Part shown: positions 19,005-28,029 of the stretch, piece after piece
How the letters are laid out: each line of letters opens with the position of its first letter
How positions within the stretch are numbered: the stretch's first letter is position 1
Source: an uncultured Halieaceae bacterium
Lineage (GTDB): Bacteria; Pseudomonadota; Gammaproteobacteria; Pseudomonadales; Halieaceae
Direction: 5' to 3'
Assembly: GCA_913051825.1 (NCBI GenBank)
Contig: CAJXCR010000011.1
Coordinates: 1-38,441 of the forward strand
DNA: 38,441 nt
The notes under the pieces: generated by a model
Databases searched by the model: none
Seen by the model: only the letters and a program-made list of their open reading frames with translations
Told to the model about the DNA's origin: nothing
Position numbers and translations under genes: made by a program

Positions 19005-19537
19005 CTTTTTCGATGTCTATGCTGAAAGATAATGGCCTTTGCGATTCATTGGTTATAAATGTTCTCACTGTTTCTGATACTAGAACTTTCCAAAACGACA
19101 CTTCAGGAAATTACTTGTGCGAAGCGATTCAAGATGCCGGCCACAAAATTGGTGAAAGAATTATCGTGTTAGATAATATCTATCAAATTCGAGCGGTACT
19201 ATCTAATTGGATCGCTGATAAAGATATAAGTGCAATATTACTCACAGGAGGTACCGGCTTTTCTGGGCGAGATTCGACACCAGAAGCGGTAAAACCACTT
19301 TTTGATAAAAATATTGATGGTTTTGGAGAAATTTTTCGTTATTTATCTCATGGTGAAATAGGCTCCTCTACCATCCAATCACGTGCTTTAGCGGGGGTAG
19401 CGAATAATACGACTATTTTCTGCATTCCTGGATCTACTGGGGCATGTAAATTGGCATGGAATGAACTTATAAAAGAGCAGTTGGATTCAAGTCATCAGCC
19501 TTGTAATTTTGTTGGAGCATTTCGATCTAAGGACTGA
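19001..19537 (+). CDS. moaB: Molybdenum cofactor biosynthesis protein MoaB/MogA family
   Basis: Molybdopterin adenylylation-type protein of the MoaB/MogA fold, acting late in Moco synthesis. It has 178 aa (MoaB ~170). Motifs are INVLTVSDTR and DTSGNYLCEAI, the LLTGGTGFSGRDSTPEAV loop (80-97) and the C-terminal IFCIPGSTGACKLAWNELI. The ATG at 19001 sits inside the preceding gene's stop (ATGA). Internal ATGs at 19013 and 19019 are alternatives. Two bases separate it from moeA, so the two act together in adenylylation and metal insertion. Confidence 0.92.
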   Translation: MTFSMSMLKDNGLCDSLVINVLTVSDTRTFQNDTSGNYLCEAIQDAGHKIGERIIVLDNIYQIRAVLSNWIADKDISAILLTGGTGFSGRDSTPEAVKPLFDKNIDGFGEIFRYLSHGEIGSSTIQSRALAGVANNTTIFCIPGSTGACKLAWNELIKEQLDSSHQPCNFVGAFRSKD

Positions 19538-19539
19538 CT

Positions 19540-20754
19540 ATGGGATCGTCTTACCTCTCTATTAATGAAGCGCGACATTTGCTTCTGGAGAAAGCAGTTC
19601 CGATTAGAGAAATTGAAACTAAAAATCTTCTTGAGGCAAATAATTGTGTTTTGGCAGAGAGCGTCTTTTCATCGATAGACGTTCCTTTAGTAACCAACAG
19701 TGCGATGGACGGATATGCTGTTGAAGCTTCATCTTCTATTGGAAAGACCCTAGAGCTGAGTAACAGAATTCCAGCAGGGGCTTCACCTTCAGTACTTAAA
19801 GAAGGAACCGCAGCGAGGATTTTCACTGGAGCCCCATTGCCCATTGGTGCAGATTCGGTGGTAGTGCAGGAGGAAATATTCGAGGCCAAAGGATCTGTTT
19901 TTATGCCAAGTGCCATTAGTGTCGGTCAGAATGTGAGACAAGCAGGTGAAGACATAGCAGCAGGAGAAGAAGTACTTTCGTCTGGACATCGTCTCCGGGC
20001 ACAAGATTTAGGTCTGTTGGCGTCGGTCGGAATTTCCTCGGTAATGGTAAAGCGATCTCTAAAAGTCGCGGTTTTTAGTACTGGTAATGAATTAGTAGAG
20101 CCTGGATCGCGATCTATAAACCTCGGAGAGTTATATAGTTCAAATCAAGTCACATTGTTATCTCTTTTAAAAAATTGGGGAATGGATGTTATTGATTTTG
20201 GAATAATTCCTGATGATCCAAGTAGGATATCTAAAGTATTGTCCGAAGCATCTGATGTGGCCGACTGCGTAATAACCACTGGAGGGGTATCAGTTGGTGA
20301 AGAAGATCATGTTAAGACTCAAATTAAAAATTTAGGAGAATTAATTTTCTGGAAGTTAAATATTAAGCCTGGTAAGCCAATGGCTTTGGGGATGATAGGT
20401 GCTACCCCTATTTTAGGCTTGCCAGGAAACCCTGTTTCTGCATTTGTAGTTTTTTTGTTAGTGGCGAAACCATTTATTTATGCTATGCAAGGAGATAATT
20501 TTAAGCAACTTGTATACATTCCTGTTAATGCAAAATTCGACCTTAAAGAACTCTCAGATAGACAGCAGTACTTGAGAGTACGAATTTCACAATGTAGTTT
20601 CGGACTCACCGCGGAACTTTATCCTAATCAAGGTTCTGGGGTATTTAATTCTATCTGCAAATCTGATGCGCTAGCTGAGTTGCCGCCAAATACTTCTGTT
20701 ACAAATGGTCAGTTAATTAAGGTGTTGATGTTCGATTCCCTTATTGGCCCATAA
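19540..20754 (+). CDS. moeA: Molybdopterin molybdenumtransferase
   Basis: MoeA inserts molybdate into adenylylated molybdopterin. It has 404 aa (E. coli 411). Diagnostic motifs are the substrate loop NSAMDGYAV (53-61), IFTGAPLPIGADSVVVQEE, the FSTGNEL segment of domain III, TTGGVSVGEEDHVK and GLPGNPVSAFVVF. It is cotranscribed with moaB (2-base gap). The presence of this pair implies that the cell makes at least one molybdoenzyme, though none is encoded in the window. It converges on fabB with 19 bases between stops and no evident terminator. Confidence 0.96.
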   Translation: MGSSYLSINEARHLLLEKAVPIREIETKNLLEANNCVLAESVFSSIDVPLVTNSAMDGYAVEASSSIGKTLELSNRIPAGASPSVLKEGTAARIFTGAPLPIGADSVVVQEEIFEAKGSVFMPSAISVGQNVRQAGEDIAAGEEVLSSGHRLRAQDLGLLASVGISSVMVKRSLKVAVFSTGNELVEPGSRSINLGELYSSNQVTLLSLLKNWGMDVIDFGIIPDDPSRISKVLSEASDVADCVITTGGVSVGEEDHVKTQIKNLGELIFWKLNIKPGKPMALGMIGATPILGLPGNPVSAFVVFLLVAKPFIYAMQGDNFKQLVYIPVNAKFDLKELSDRQQYLRVRISQCSFGLTAELYPNQGSGVFNSICKSDALAELPPNTSVTNGQLIKVLMFDSLIGP

Positions 20755-20773
20755 AATCAGCTATATGCTATAT

Positions 20774-22000
20774 TTAAAGAGTTAATTTTCTGAACACTAA
20801 GGATGCGTTTGTTCCACCAAATCCAAAGCTATTCGACATGATCTGATTTAGGTCTACGTTTTCTAGGCGTTTTAATGCTATTGGAAGTCCCTCTGCTTCC
20901 GGATCTAGATTTTTTATATTAGCTGAAGCCGAGATAAAATTATCTCGTTGCATTATCAGAGAGTATATAGCCTCTTGTACCCCGGCCGCACCCAATGAGT
21001 GGCCCGACAATGATTTGGTAGACCCAATTATAGGTATGTTTTCCATATCAGAATATGCATCTTTAACGGCTTTAAGTTCTTGTATGTCACCAGCTGGAGT
21101 GCTTGTTCCATGAGCATTTATGTAGTTTATTTCTCCCTCAATATTTCGAAGTGCTTCTTTCATACACCTTGCTGCGCCTTCTCCAGAGGGGGCTACCATA
21201 TCATGACCGTCTGAAGTCGCGCCGTACCCAACAATCTCACTGTAGATTTTTGCTCCTCTTGCTTTAGCATGCTCGAGCTCTTCTAGTACCAAAATCCCTC
21301 CGCCTCCAGCAATTACAAATCCGTCACGTTCTACATCGTATGCTCTGGAGGCTGCAGAAGGAGTGTCATTATATTTCGTAGATAATGCACCCATAGCATC
21401 GAAAAGACAGCTGAGTGTCCAATGAAGTTCTTCACCGCCTCCCGCGAATACTATGTCTTGCTTTCCTAATTGGATCTGTTCCATTGCATTCCCTATGCAA
21501 TGAGCGCTAGTGGAGCAGGCCGATGATATAGAATAATTAATTCCTTTTATTTTGAAAGGAGTTGCCAGGCAAGCAGAGACTGTGCTGCCCATTGTCTGAG
21601 TAACTCGATATGGACCTATTCGACGCAAACCGCGGTCGCGAAGAATATCTGCGGCTTCGGTCTGGCTAGCAGATGAAGCTCCTCCAGATCCAGCAATTAT
21701 TCCTGTTTTTGGATTGGATATATCATGCTCCTCAAGCCCCGAATCTTCTATTGCCTGCAACATAGATATATAGGCATAGCTTGCTGCGTCACCCATAAAG
21801 CGACGCTGTTTTCTATCTATAAATTCATCAACAGAAATCTTGGGTGCGCCAGCGATTTGTGAACGCATTCCCATCTCAATTTGTTCTTCTCGAGTCTCAA
21901 TACCAGAAGATCCCTCGAAAAGTGAAGATGCTACTTCTTCAATAGAGTTTCCCAAACAAGAAACAATTCCCATCCCTGTTATCACAACTCTCCGAGACAT
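20774..22000 (-). CDS. fabB: 3-oxoacyl-ACP synthase I
   Basis: FabB elongates acyl-ACP with malonyl-ACP and is needed to extend the cis-3-decenoyl product of FabA into unsaturated fatty acids. It has 408 aa (E. coli 406). The Cys-His-His triad is C162 ([12 protein letters not shown]), H297 ([11 protein letters not shown]) and H334 ([10 protein letters not shown]), matching E. coli spacing. It lies 2 bases downstream of fabA in the classic operon. The C-terminus [18 protein letters not shown] is standard. Confidence 0.97.
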   Translation of the reverse strand: MSRRVVITGMGIVSCLGNSIEEVASSLFEGSSGIETREEQIEMGMRSQIAGAPKISVDEFIDRKQRRFMGDAASYAYISMLQAIEDSGLEEHDISNPKTGIIAGSGGASSASQTEAADILRDRGLRRIGPYRVTQTMGSTVSACLATPFKIKGINYSISSACSTSAHCIGNAMEQIQLGKQDIVFAGGGEELHWTLSCLFDAMGALSTKYNDTPSAASRAYDVERDGFVIAGGGGILVLEELEHAKARGAKIYSEIVGYGATSDGHDMVAPSGEGAARCMKEALRNIEGEINYINAHGTSTPAGDIQELKAVKDAYSDMENIPIIGSTKSLSGHSLGAAGVQEAIYSLIMQRDNFISASANIKNLDPEAEGLPIALKRLENVDLNQIMSNSFGFGGTNASLVFRKLTL

Positions 22001-22002
22001 GT

Positions 22003-22518
22003 TTAAAAAGACTCCGTGTTAGTAAAAAGGCCTACTCTAAGATCTTTCGCATTATAAATTTCTTTATCATCAACAGAAACCATTCCATCAGCGATACCCA
22101 TGACTAGCTTCCGTTCAATGATTCGTTTTAGATGTATATGGTATTTGACTATTTTCGCGGTAGGAAGGATTTCTCCTTTAAATTTAACTTCACCCGAACC
22201 AAGTGCTCTACCTCTACCTGGATTTCCACGCCACCCAAGAAAAAAGCCTACTAATTGCCACATTGCATCGAGGCCTAGACAGCCAGGCATGACTGGATCG
22301 CCTGGGAAGTGGCACCTAAAGAACCAGAGATCGGGTGAAACATCAAACTCGGCTAAAATTTCGCCTCTAGAGAAATTGCCACCCTCAGAACTGATATATG
22401 CAATTCGATCTACCATAAGCATGTTGCCGCTAGGCAGCTGAGCATTGTTTTCTCCAAACATTTCACCCCTACTACAGGATAACAACTCTTCTTTAGAAAA
22501 ACTGGATCTTCTGTTCAT
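22003..22518 (-). CDS. fabA: 3-hydroxydecanoyl-ACP dehydratase/isomerase
   Basis: FabA dehydrates 3-hydroxydecanoyl-ACP and isomerises trans-2- to cis-3-decenoyl-ACP, starting anaerobic unsaturated fatty acid synthesis. It has 171 aa (E. coli 172). The catalytic H70 lies in [20 protein letters not shown] and D84 in GLDAMW. The N-terminus [19 protein letters not shown] aligns with the family, so the ATG at 22518 is right despite no clear Shine-Dalgarno. It is first in the fabA-fabB operon, divergent from manC across 204 bases. A palindrome lies 35 bases upstream. Confidence 0.98.
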   Translation of the reverse strand: MNRRSSFSKEELLSCSRGEMFGENNAQLPSGNMLMVDRIAYISSEGGNFSRGEILAEFDVSPDLWFFRCHFPGDPVMPGCLGLDAMWQLVGFFLGWRGNPGRGRALGSGEVKFKGEILPTAKIVKYHIHLKRIIERKLVMGIADGMVSVDDKEIYNAKDLRVGLFTNTESF

Positions 22519-22552
22519 AAAATGGACTCAGTAAATAAATTATTTCATGTTA

Positions 22553-22570
22553 TCTAAATAAATATTTAGA
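22553..22570. promoter_or_regulatory. AT-rich palindrome upstream of fabA
   Basis: TCTAAAT-AAAT-ATTTAGA is a perfect 7-bp inverted repeat with a 4-base centre, 34 bases before the fabA start. It does not resemble the E. coli FadR or FabR sites that I know. It could be an operator or part of the promoter, or chance in an AT-rich gap. The remaining ~150 bases of this fabA/manC gap show nothing I can assign. Confidence 0.3.
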
Positions 22571-22722
22571 AGATTGCTTAGTGTAATGACTGATAGAGAC
22601 AAGTCCAGCTTTGGAAATAATTTCTCGTTGTGTTTTAATCGAAAGTGCAGTTTTTATTATTATAAATTTTGGAGAATTAGTCAGTTGAGAAGAAATCTAA
22701 AATTTCCCTGTGGTGAATGTAA

Positions 22723-24135
22723 GTGATCCCCGTGATTCTTTGCGGTGGGGTAGGCAGTCGCTTATGGCCTGTTTCTCGAGAAGCTCATCCGAAGCAGTAT
22801 CTTAATCTGGTTGGTAGAAACACAATGTTGCAGGAAACTCTGCGAAGAGCTTCACTTTTAGCAGATGATAACCCTATCCTAATTTGCAATGAAGAAAATA
22901 GATTCGCAACAGCTGAGCAAGTTAGACAAATTGGAGCAAAAGTTAACACTATTATTTTGGAGCCTGAGGGAAGAAACACTGCTCCAGCTTTAGCTCTTGC
23001 AGCCATTCAAATTTGCAAGACTAATCCTGAAACCTTAATGCATGTTATGCCTTCAGACCATATTATTTTAGATGATAAATATTTTGTTTCCGCGACGAGG
23101 ACTGCTGGGGAGTATGCTAAAAAAGGCATGTTGATGACTTTTGGAATCAAGCCAAATGCACCTGAGACTGGTTATGGCTATATCCGAAGAGGGAGAGAGC
23201 TAGGTTCTAATACCTACGAAGTTGCAGAATTTATTGAAAAACCTGATTTAGTTCGAGCAGAAGCATATTTAAAGCAAGGAGATTTTTTTTGGAATAGCGG
23301 CATGTTTTTATTTTCTGCTTCCTCCTATCTTGGAGAGCTTCGAAAGTACCATCCTTCAATTATCAGTGCTTGTGAAAAAGCGTTGGAAACATCTAGTGTA
23401 GACTCAGACTTTTTGAGACCAGGTGTAGAAGCTTTTATAAGTAGTCCAAGTGTCAGTATCGATTATGCTGTTATGGAAAAAACTGATAGAGCAAGTGTTA
23501 CCGCTTTGGAGAGTCATTGGAGCGATGTGGGATCATGGTCGGCATTGTGGTCGATTTCAGATCATGACAGCCATGGCAATGCCACTCGGGGTGATGTGAT
23601 TATAGATAATTGTGAGAATAGTTATATTCGTAGTGAATCTCGTTTAATAGCTGCGACCGGATTGAAGGATCTTGTTTTAGTGGAGACAACAGATGCTGTT
23701 TTGGCGACGACTCTTGGAGATTCGCAAGGAGTTAAGGAGATAGTAAATAGACTTAAATCAATGCGGCGCAAAGAAATTCTAAACCATAAAGAGGTTTTTC
23801 GACCTTGGGGCTCCTATGAATCCTTGGTGATTTCTGATCGCTTCCAAGTAAAACGCATAATTGTAAACGCGGGACAAGCTTTGTCTCTACAGAAACATTT
23901 CCGAAGAGCGGAGCACTGGGTTGTTGTTAGTGGAATTGCTGAGGTCACATGTGGTTCAGAGACTTTTAATTTAGAAGTTGACGAGTCTGTTTATATCCCA
24001 ATTAATACGAAACACAGGTTGCGAAACTCTCAGAATGAGCCGCTTGAAATAATTGAAGTACAGACAGGAGATTATTTAGGAGAAGATGATATTGAGAGAT
24101 ATGATGATGACTATGGCAGGACTAATAAAAATTAA
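22723..24135 (+). CDS. manC: Mannose-1-phosphate guanylyltransferase / mannose-6-phosphate isomerase
   Basis: A bifunctional enzyme making GDP-mannose from mannose-1-phosphate, with a type II mannose-6-phosphate isomerase domain. It has 470 aa (CpsB/AlgA ~478). The nucleotidyltransferase half opens with VILCGGVGSRLWPVSREAHPKQYLNL and has ETGYGYIRRG, FIEKPD and SDVGSWSAL. The C-terminal cupin shows RPWGSYESL, QALSLQKHFRRAEHWVVVSG and VYIPINTKHRL. GTG 22723 is the first possible start, because an in-frame TAA directly precedes it. The stop overlaps the galU ATG by one base (TAATG), so the two are coupled. Confidence 0.95.
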   Translation: MIPVILCGGVGSRLWPVSREAHPKQYLNLVGRNTMLQETLRRASLLADDNPILICNEENRFATAEQVRQIGAKVNTIILEPEGRNTAPALALAAIQICKTNPETLMHVMPSDHIILDDKYFVSATRTAGEYAKKGMLMTFGIKPNAPETGYGYIRRGRELGSNTYEVAEFIEKPDLVRAEAYLKQGDFFWNSGMFLFSASSYLGELRKYHPSIISACEKALETSSVDSDFLRPGVEAFISSPSVSIDYAVMEKTDRASVTALESHWSDVGSWSALWSISDHDSHGNATRGDVIIDNCENSYIRSESRLIAATGLKDLVLVETTDAVLATTLGDSQGVKEIVNRLKSMRRKEILNHKEVFRPWGSYESLVISDRFQVKRIIVNAGQALSLQKHFRRAEHWVVVSGIAEVTCGSETFNLEVDESVYIPINTKHRLRNSQNEPLEIIEVQTGDYLGEDDIERYDDDYGRTNKN

Positions 24136-24974
24136 TGGATAGGAAATTAATTCAAAAATGTCTTTTTCCTGTAGCAGGCTACGGAACCAGATTTTTGCCG
24201 GCCACTAAAAGCATGCCGAAAGAAATGCTTCCAATTGTTAATAAACCATTAGTTCAATATGGAGTAGAAGAAGCAATACAAGCAGGGATGAATAATTGTG
24301 CTCTGGTCACAGGGCGAGGAAAACGCGCAATCGCGGATCATTTTGATATTAGTTATGAACTAGAACAGCAGGTTTCCGGAACACCTAAAGAAGCTTTTTT
24401 AAGTGGTATTCGTAATGTATTGGATCAAGGAATTTTCACTATGGTGCGCCAACGAGAAATGCTTGGCTTAGGGCATGCCATTTTAACAGGCGAGGTGTTG
24501 ATCGGTGATCAACCGTTTGGAGTTCTCTTATCAGATGATCTATGCATTAATGCTGAAAAAAGTGTGCTTAGTCAGATGGTCGAGTTATATGAGGAATTTA
24601 ATTGTTCAATAGTAGCCATCCAAGAAGTACCAATGGAACAGGTAAGTAGGTACGGTATAGTTTGTGGAGATAATATCAGGGAAAATGTAATTGAAGTCAG
24701 GGAAATGGTTGAAAAACCAAAACCAGAGGAGGCAGGATCAAATCTTGCAATTATTGGTAGGTATATTCTCACGCCAGATATCTTTGAAATCATTAAGCAA
24801 ACCGAACCTGGTGCAAACGGTGAAGTTCAACTCACCGACGCACTTAATCGACAAGTTTCTGAAGGTGGTGTTGTAGCATACAAATTCCAGGGTAAACGGT
24901 TTGATTGCGGAAGTATCTCTGGATTTGTAGAGGCTACAAATTATGTCTACGAAAATATCTATAAGGCGAGTTAA
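24135..24974 (+). CDS. galU: UTP-glucose-1-phosphate uridylyltransferase
   Basis: GalU makes UDP-glucose for cell-surface glycans. It has 279 aa, the length of the Pseudomonas form (E. coli 302). The N-terminus KCLFPVAGYGTRFLPATKSMPKEMLP is the nucleotide-binding signature. VTGRGKRAIADHFDISYELE, LGHAILTGE and GVLLSDDLC follow, and the sugar-binding end reads YKFQGKRFDCGSISGFVEAT. The start overlaps manC by one base. The stop TAA (24972-24974) overlaps the apparent ATT start of manB in the same geometry. Confidence 0.97.
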   Translation: MDRKLIQKCLFPVAGYGTRFLPATKSMPKEMLPIVNKPLVQYGVEEAIQAGMNNCALVTGRGKRAIADHFDISYELEQQVSGTPKEAFLSGIRNVLDQGIFTMVRQREMLGLGHAILTGEVLIGDQPFGVLLSDDLCINAEKSVLSQMVELYEEFNCSIVAIQEVPMEQVSRYGIVCGDNIRENVIEVREMVEKPKPEEAGSNLAIIGRYILTPDIFEIIKQTEPGANGEVQLTDALNRQVSEGGVVAYKFQGKRFDCGSISGFVEATNYVYENIYKAS

Positions 24975-26338
24975 TTATTTTTTCCTCGAAATCTCTTAAT
25001 TGTTTTACTGCTTATGATGTCAGAGGGCGTGTTCCTGATGAATTGAATGAAAGCGTTGCCAAGAGGATTGGTCAATCCTACGCTGAAGTTATTCAGCCAA
25101 ACGAGGTTGTTGTTGGAAATGATATCAGGTTAAGTAGTCCTGAGATAAAGAGAGGACTGGTATCTGGATTACGTGATCAAGGTGTTTCCGTTTTTGATAT
25201 TGGCGAGTGTGGAACTGAAGAAATATATTTTGCGACTAAATATTCTCGATTGGATGGTGGAATTGTAGTTACCGCAAGTCATAACCCCATGGATTACAAT
25301 GGTATGAAGTTTGTGCGTGAAGAAGCCAAACCAATTTCAGGTGAAAGTGGTTTAGAGGAAATCCGTTCTTTAGCAGAGGCTAATTTGTTTAGTTCGTCTA
25401 AACGCAAAGGAAGTTTAAACACATTAGATACTTCGAAATCATACATAGAACATCTTCTCAGTTATATAGATATATCTAATCTCCCTAAATATAGGATTGT
25501 GTCGAATCCAGGTAACGGTGGAGCAGGTAAGATTATCGATTTATTAGAACCTAGACTTCCTTTTGAGTTTATTAAAATCCATCATGAAGCTGATGGAAAT
25601 TTTCCACATGGTGTGCCGAATCCTCTATTGTTGGAGAACCGCATATCTACCAGTCAGGCAGTTAAAGAAAATAAAGCAAATCTGGGAATAGCATGGGATG
25701 GTGACTTTGATCGATGTTTCTTCTTTGATGCGGATGGAAATTTTATCGAAGGTTATTACATCGTTGGCTTGTTAGCGGAAGCGTTTCTAAAGAAAACTCC
25801 TGGCTCAGCTATAGTTCATGATCCTCGATTAATATGGAACACGATAGATATAGTAAATAATTTCAATGGTAAGCCAGTTCAAAGTAAGACAGGGCATGCT
25901 TTTATAAAAGAGAGTATGCGAGCAGAAAACGCGGTTTACGGAGGAGAAATGAGTGCTCATCATTATTTCCGAGATTTTTTCTACTGTGATAGTGGAATGA
26001 TTCCATGGCTACTGGTTTGCGGATTAATGGCTTCTAAAAAGAAATCTCTAGCTGAATTAGTGAAGGAAAGGCAAAAGCTTTTTCCTTGTAGTGGCGAAAT
26101 TAACCGCCAAGTTTCCGATCCAGAAGAGTTGCTTGAAATGGTTCAGAATCATTTTTTTTCCGAAATAAGAAAAATTGAACATATGGATGGAATAAGCGCA
26201 AATTGTGGTGACTGGAGATTCAATCTTAGAACATCCAATACAGAGCCGGTAGTCAGATTAAACGTGGAAAGTTATGGAGATGCTGAATTGATGAAAAAAA
26301 AGACCTCCGAATTGTTAGGAATAATTGATGGAGGTTAA
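24974..26338 (+). CDS. manB: Phosphomannomutase, CpsG/ManB type, apparent ATT start
   Basis: Interconverts mannose-6- and mannose-1-phosphate, feeding ManC. The track starts at TTG 25043 and would remove the conserved AYDVRGRVPDELN. That motif is in frame upstream, but there is no ATG, GTG, TTG or CTG between the in-frame TAA at 24962 and 25043. The only initiator-like codons are ATT at 24974 and 24977. ATT 24974 gives 454 aa (E. coli CpsG 456), overlaps the galU stop (TAATT) and has AAGG 7 bases upstream. The phosphoserine loop TASHNPMDYNGMK (S102), metal loop WDGDFDRCF, GGEMSAHHYFRDF and the RTSNTEPVVRLN phosphate site are all present. Bifunctional phosphoglucomutase activity is possible. 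Confidence 0.9.
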   Translation: MIFSSKSLNCFTAYDVRGRVPDELNESVAKRIGQSYAEVIQPNEVVVGNDIRLSSPEIKRGLVSGLRDQGVSVFDIGECGTEEIYFATKYSRLDGGIVVTASHNPMDYNGMKFVREEAKPISGESGLEEIRSLAEANLFSSSKRKGSLNTLDTSKSYIEHLLSYIDISNLPKYRIVSNPGNGGAGKIIDLLEPRLPFEFIKIHHEADGNFPHGVPNPLLLENRISTSQAVKENKANLGIAWDGDFDRCFFFDADGNFIEGYYIVGLLAEAFLKKTPGSAIVHDPRLIWNTIDIVNNFNGKPVQSKTGHAFIKESMRAENAVYGGEMSAHHYFRDFFYCDSGMIPWLLVCGLMASKKKSLAELVKERQKLFPCSGEINRQVSDPEELLEMVQNHFFSEIRKIEHMDGISANCGDWRFNLRTSNTEPVVRLNVESYGDAELMKKKTSELLGIIDGG

Positions 26339-27963
26339 TCTGCTAGTGTAGTTTTCTTCCATTTTGAAATTAATCGATGTGTAGCAGGGTCCAATTCATT
26401 ACAGTCTTCATTTTCAAACATTACAGTTTGAATATTTTCGCTAATCGTCTTACCTAATTCAACACCCCATTGATCAAAAGGATTGATTCCCCAGAGACGA
26501 GCACTAAAGTAGGTTTTGTGTTCATATAAGGCCAAAAGGCTTCCTAGAACACTTGGATTTAGAGATTCGAAACTGATGATGCTGCTAGGTCTATTTCCCG
26601 GCATCCTCAAATGCGGAGCAAGATCTCGAGAATATTTTTCTGGCAGACCTTTCTTTACCAAGTAATTATATGATTCATCAGTGGAACGACCAATCATAAG
26701 GGCTCTTGCTTGTGCTAAGCAATGAGACACCATCTTCGAGTGTTGATTAGAGTCTCCCGATATCGGTGAAAGTGGTAGAATAAAATCTATAGGACAGAGT
26801 ACGGTTCCTTGATGTAAAAACTGATAAAAGGAATGTTGGCCGTTAATCCCATCTGTGCCCCACACTACCGAGGCTGTATCACTTTCAAGGAATTCTCCAG
26901 AGGCCAGAGCATTCTTTCCGTTACTTTCCATAACCAATTGTTGCAGGTGGCTTGGTAAGCTTCTTAGGTTGTGGGAGTAAGGTATTATCGCATGGACTTG
27001 TGTGTTCCAGCAGTTCCGATACCAAAATTCCAGCAAACTCATTATTACGGGTAAATTTTCATTAGGGCTCGCCGATTTGAAATGACTGTCCATAGCCTCT
27101 GCACCAGAAAGCAACTCGTTAAATGATTTCCAGCCGATCCCGAGTGCACAAGTTAGCCCTGCTGATGTCCATATAGAGTATCTACCGACCACTTCTTTTG
27201 GGAGTAACAGGCAATTTTCAGCTGGAATGCTGAAGCCTTGAGCTGCTTTGGTATTTTCGGTGATAGCTATGAAATTATTTTCAAGATCCTTAGCGCCTGC
27301 TTTCATCAGCCAATTCTTTGCGTTCTGGGCGTTAATTAGAGTTTCCTCGGTTTTAAATGATTTAGAACAAACAACGAAGAGAGTTGTTTCCGGTTGCAGT
27401 GTCAATAGCGTAGCTTTTAAATCTTCTGGATCAAGATTTGATACGAAGTGGCAATGAAGATGATTTCGGTAGTTGCTAAGTGACTCAAAGACCAGCTTAG
27501 GCCCTAAATAAGAACCTCCAATTCCTAAATTAACAACGTCTGTAAATGCTTTTCCAGTAAACCCTTTTTTATTTCCATTTACAATGTCTTCAACTATATG
27601 AGCCATTTTTTGTTGAATTTCAGATACTACAATATGTTTTTTTTCACTACTCCTGTTTCTGAATAAGGAGTGGAGGGCTGGTTGTTTCTCAGTAAAATTT
27701 ACATTTGATCCGCCGAGTAATTCGTTCGCGAAGCGATGGCTATCCGAGCGATCGATTATTTTAAATAGTGCATCAAAGCCTTGCCTGTCAATTGCATGTC
27801 TAGAGTAATCTAGTTCAATGCCTGCTTGAGCAATAGTAAGGTCATTGGCTCTGTTAGGCTGTTCAGAAAAAAGTTTGATTATACTTTGATTTTTAAGTCT
27901 ATCTTTTTCCTGTAATAGAGCCTGGAATTCAGGTTTATTAGTGATGGACCAGTTACTAGTCAT
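26335..27963 (-). CDS. pgi: Glucose-6-phosphate isomerase with divergent motifs
   Basis: Interconverts glucose-6- and fructose-6-phosphate, linking glycolysis to the neighbouring sugar-nucleotide genes. It has 542 aa (E. coli 549). LGIGGSYLGPKL (147-157) and the base/acid residues E346 (VMESNGK) and H377 (NGQHSFYQ), plus the C-terminal FDQWGVELGK lysine, are kept. Several signature positions differ from the usual sequence: SKSFKTEET (200-208) for SKTFTTxET, VVGRYS (258-263) for VGGRYS, and WGTDGINGQH for WGEPGTNGQH. It is convergent with manB, the two TAA stops sharing TTAA. It is probably functional but from a diverged branch. Confidence 0.93.
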   Translation of the reverse strand: MTSNWSITNKPEFQALLQEKDRLKNQSIIKLFSEQPNRANDLTIAQAGIELDYSRHAIDRQGFDALFKIIDRSDSHRFANELLGGSNVNFTEKQPALHSLFRNRSSEKKHIVVSEIQQKMAHIVEDIVNGNKKGFTGKAFTDVVNLGIGGSYLGPKLVFESLSNYRNHLHCHFVSNLDPEDLKATLLTLQPETTLFVVCSKSFKTEETLINAQNAKNWLMKAGAKDLENNFIAITENTKAAQGFSIPAENCLLLPKEVVGRYSIWTSAGLTCALGIGWKSFNELLSGAEAMDSHFKSASPNENLPVIMSLLEFWYRNCWNTQVHAIIPYSHNLRSLPSHLQQLVMESNGKNALASGEFLESDTASVVWGTDGINGQHSFYQFLHQGTVLCPIDFILPLSPISGDSNQHSKMVSHCLAQARALMIGRSTDESYNYLVKKGLPEKYSRDLAPHLRMPGNRPSSIISFESLNPSVLGSLLALYEHKTYFSARLWGINPFDQWGVELGKTISENIQTVMFENEDCNELDPATHRLISKWKKTTLAD

Positions 27964-28029
27964 TTTTTTGATGGTTAGCCATAGAATAAGAATATTTGAA
28001 AAAGCTTGATAGTTCTATTTTTAAGGGTC

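Noticed and set aside
25043-25045. TTG 25043 as the true manB start, as in the ORF track
   Set aside because: It would remove the conserved AYDVRG motif, which is encoded in frame immediately upstream, and would leave the protein about 23 residues short of its family.
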